Under the pieces are notes generated by a model. That model was not told the origin of the DNA. It made no database searches and saw only the letters and a program-made list of their open reading frames with translations. 64,000 bases of DNA from Brachyhypopomus gauderio (taxonomy: Eukaryota > Chordata > Actinopteri > Gymnotiformes > Hypopomidae): contig NC_135212.1 of assembly GCF_052324685.1 (NCBI RefSeq), positions 46,850,825-46,914,824 of the forward strand. The letters run 5' to 3'. Shown here piece by piece: positions 62,161 through 64,000 of the stretch. The stretch's first letter is position 1; each line of letters starts with the position of its first letter. The position numbers and the translations under genes were made by a program.

Positions 62161-62534
62161 TATGAAGGAGTTCAAATTCCTTTTTGCACTTTTTTATTAA
62201 GCAAATGCTTTGTCTTCGTTGCTTATTAAGGGCATGTTAATGCATTTATATGCAGAAAATAGATGTATGTTGGTGCAATAAACATACAGATCTGAATTCA
62301 TTGAAAATGTGTTCTTATTGAGAATAATTTGTAGTGTCTTTCATATCCAATTATTTGAAGTGCGTGGTCATGTGGCCCTCCAATAATAGTGCTGAAAATT
62401 TTTTGGCCCTCTTTATCATGGAAGTTGCCCATCCCTGCTGTAGGATCAGCACTGATTGGTGACTCTGGTGGCTCAGTAGAATGGGGAGTTAAGTCATCAA
62501 CTTCACTCTGCTTGTCCTTATCAGAGAGAGTCCT

Positions 62535-62826
62535 GTCCCAGTTTGCGGCTAAAACACAAATATATGCCGTAATCTGCTCTGGCCCCATCCCAATGCGGCG
62601 CGGTGATGAGCAGTACAGCAGGCTCACGTCGCTAAACCGCTGGATGTCCAAGTGGTGTTCAGAAAATCAAGTGGGCTTTATTAATAATTGGGAAGAGTTC
62701 GAGGGCAAGCCTGGTCTTTTAGGCAGGGACGGTGTCCACCCCACCCGGGATGGCGCTGCCCTGTTATCTTGCAGCATAGCCCATAGCCTGTTAGCTAGTC
62801 GGCAGAGTAGCACTAGAAGCTGCTGA
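62535..62826 (+). pseudogene. LINE ORF1 C-terminal SGNH/esterase-like fragment
   Basis: The reading frame VICSGPIPMRRGDEQYSRL, then LNRWMSKWCSENQVGFINNW and GRDGVHPTRDGAALLS resembles the esterase-type ORF1 end of L2/CR1-group LINEs (block GRDGLHP with a catalytic Asp-x-x-His-like DGVH). The start is truncated: sequence left of about 62535 belongs to a hAT exon. It stops at 62826, about 190 nt before the next LINE frame. Confidence 0.65.
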
Positions 62827-63016
62827 CTGTCCAGGGTCGCGACCAGGCCGCAGACTAATGGGTTAAACCTGTCTGCGAGCTGCTTAGAGGCGTCACCAAG
62901 TTCCCTTAGGATTGAGACTGTGTCTGTGCCCCGGGTTAAACTAAATCATAAGAAAATAGTCCGCCCGAAGTTTTTAACTAATATACAGACTTCACATCAA
63001 ATTATTACAACCTATA

Positions 63017-64000
63017 TGACCGATCTGAAAATTGGATTAATCAATATTCGATCGCTCAACTCAAAAGCAGTTTTTGTAAATGAACTTATAACAGACCAGA
63101 AAATTGATATTCTTTGTCTAACTGAAACGTGGGTTCAATCTGGTGATTATTTAACTCTAAACGAAGCCACTCCTGTGGGATATAGTTATATACATAGACC
63201 TAGACTGTCAGGCAGAGGAGGTGGAATATGTATAATCTATCGTGATTGTTTAGAAATTCATCAGAAATACTTAGATATCTCAAACTCATTTGAGATGCAG
63301 TCTATTAATGTTATTAGTCCATCTGAAAATAAAAGTACATTCTCCCTAACTAATGTATACAGACCACCAGGGCCTTACTCAGATTTCTTAAACGATTTCA
63401 CCGATTTTGCAGCAAATTTAGCAGTATGTAGTGACAAAATAATAATGGTAGGAGACTTTAACATACACTTTGATAATGCGGAGGATCCACTGACAAGGGC
63501 TTTTACTTCTATATTGAACTCTGTCGGCATTAAACAAAACGTAGTAGGACCTACACATTATCGAAATCATACCCTAGATCTAATATTAACGCTGGGTATC
63601 GACGTAGATAATATAAACATACTCCCGCAAACCGTAGCAATCTCCGATCATTATTTAGTAAAATTCGATTTTCACCTTAACATAAATACCCGCCCGTCTC
63701 CTCGGCAGTGTATAAAGCGCTCAATAAATTCATCAACAGCAACACGGTTTATTGAAACCCTCCCTGACTTAACTGCTTTAGCCCACTCGCCATCCGATCC
63801 AGGAGAGTTAGATAGTCTAACCGACTACTTAGAGAATACCTGCAGATCAACTCTAGATATAGTAGCTCCACTAAAATATAAAAAAGCTAGATCCAAAAAG
63901 CTCGCCCCATGGTACACCGACCAAACTAGAAACTTAAAACAAATAGCACGTAAATTAGAGCGGAAATGGCGATCTACTAAATTGGAAGTATTCCACTGTG
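63017..64000 (+). CDS. LINE ORF2, AP-endonuclease domain (3' partial, open to edge)
   Basis: From ATG at about 63017 the frame is open for 328 codons to the window end. It shows the apurinic endonuclease motifs in order: LKIGLINIRSLNSKA, ILCLTETWV (catalytic Glu), RGGGICIIYRD, FSLTNVYRPPGPYSD, IMVGDFNIHFD (Asp/Asn), NHTLDLILT and TVAISDHYLV (SDH). The reverse transcriptase should follow to the right. With the upstream SGNH-like fragment this indicates an L2/CR1-group LINE. The endonuclease nicks target DNA for target-primed reverse transcription. The frame has no stops in the window, so the copy may be young, though it appears 5'-truncated. Confidence 0.85.

Larger units (their letters stand above)
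51885..62445. mobile_element. 10.5-kb hAT-bounded composite insertion
   Basis: The left end (51893) begins CAGGGATGGGCAACTGGCGG; the right end (62437) closes AGTTGCCCATCCCTG, giving a 15-bp perfect TIR. CTGTAGGA is repeated on both sides (51885-51892 and 62438-62445). The right subterminal part (GTGGCCCTCCAAT and TTGGCCCTCTTTATCATGG) is typical of hAT ends. The body consists of other repeats: a common fish dispersed repeat split into 51978-52060 and 61860-62155, a tandem array, and a Harbinger transposon. No hAT transposase of its own is seen, so the founding element was probably a short MITE that received insertions. Confidence 0.82.

Overview
The window is vertebrate nuclear DNA, almost certainly from a ray-finned fish. 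It has large introns with GT/AG borders, very many (CA)n and (GA)n microsatellites, and fish-type transposons (hAT, Tc1/mariner, PIF/Harbinger, L2/CR1-like LINEs, tRNA-derived SINEs). Nothing points to bacteria, plasmids or viruses. The block ccdc43 - meioc - fzd2 matches neighbouring genes on human chromosome 17q21.

Layout. (1) 486-2395 (+): the last four coding exons of ccdc43; its first exon lies left of the window. (2) 5068-11142 (-): a complete meioc, eight coding exons whose splice phases close to 846 codons plus stop. (3) 11.7-16.2 kb: two hAT insertions with perfect 8-bp target duplications; the first holds an ~808-bp inverted repeat. (4) 18020-19675 (+): intact single-exon fzd2. (5) 19.7-28.4 kb: gene-free, microsatellite-rich DNA. 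(6) 28.7-30.65 kb (+): an EF-hand gene like EFCAB3/SPATA21, with at least two apparent 2-nt frameshifts. (7) 31-37 kb: intergenic, with a SINE that contains a 156-bp hAT MITE, and a separate 937-bp hAT. (8) 37192-51162 (+): a complete myosin light chain kinase-family gene, 17 coding exons, 874 aa, ordered Ig - Ser/Pro linker - Ig - FN3 - kinase - CaM-binding - Ig; I judge it mylk5-like. An apparently intact Tc1 transposon sits in the intron before its last two exons. (9) 51.5-64 kb: nested transposons. A 10.5-kb hAT interval (51893-62437, TSD CTGTAGGA) contains about five copies of a GC-rich TIR unit and a two-gene Harbinger element. An L2/CR1-like LINE follows and runs off the right edge with its endonuclease frame open.

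Function. The host genes are not an operon; they are ordinary neighbours: a coiled-coil protein, a meiotic germline regulator, a Wnt receptor, an EF-hand protein and a Ca2+/calmodulin-regulated kinase. I found no new defence or signalling system. The most unusual signals are the nested transposon interval, the long inverted repeat, (TG)n tracts at three mylk 3' splice sites, and a 43-bp minisatellite that copies the mylk exon-1 donor site. Exon borders were read by eye and may be off by a few bases.
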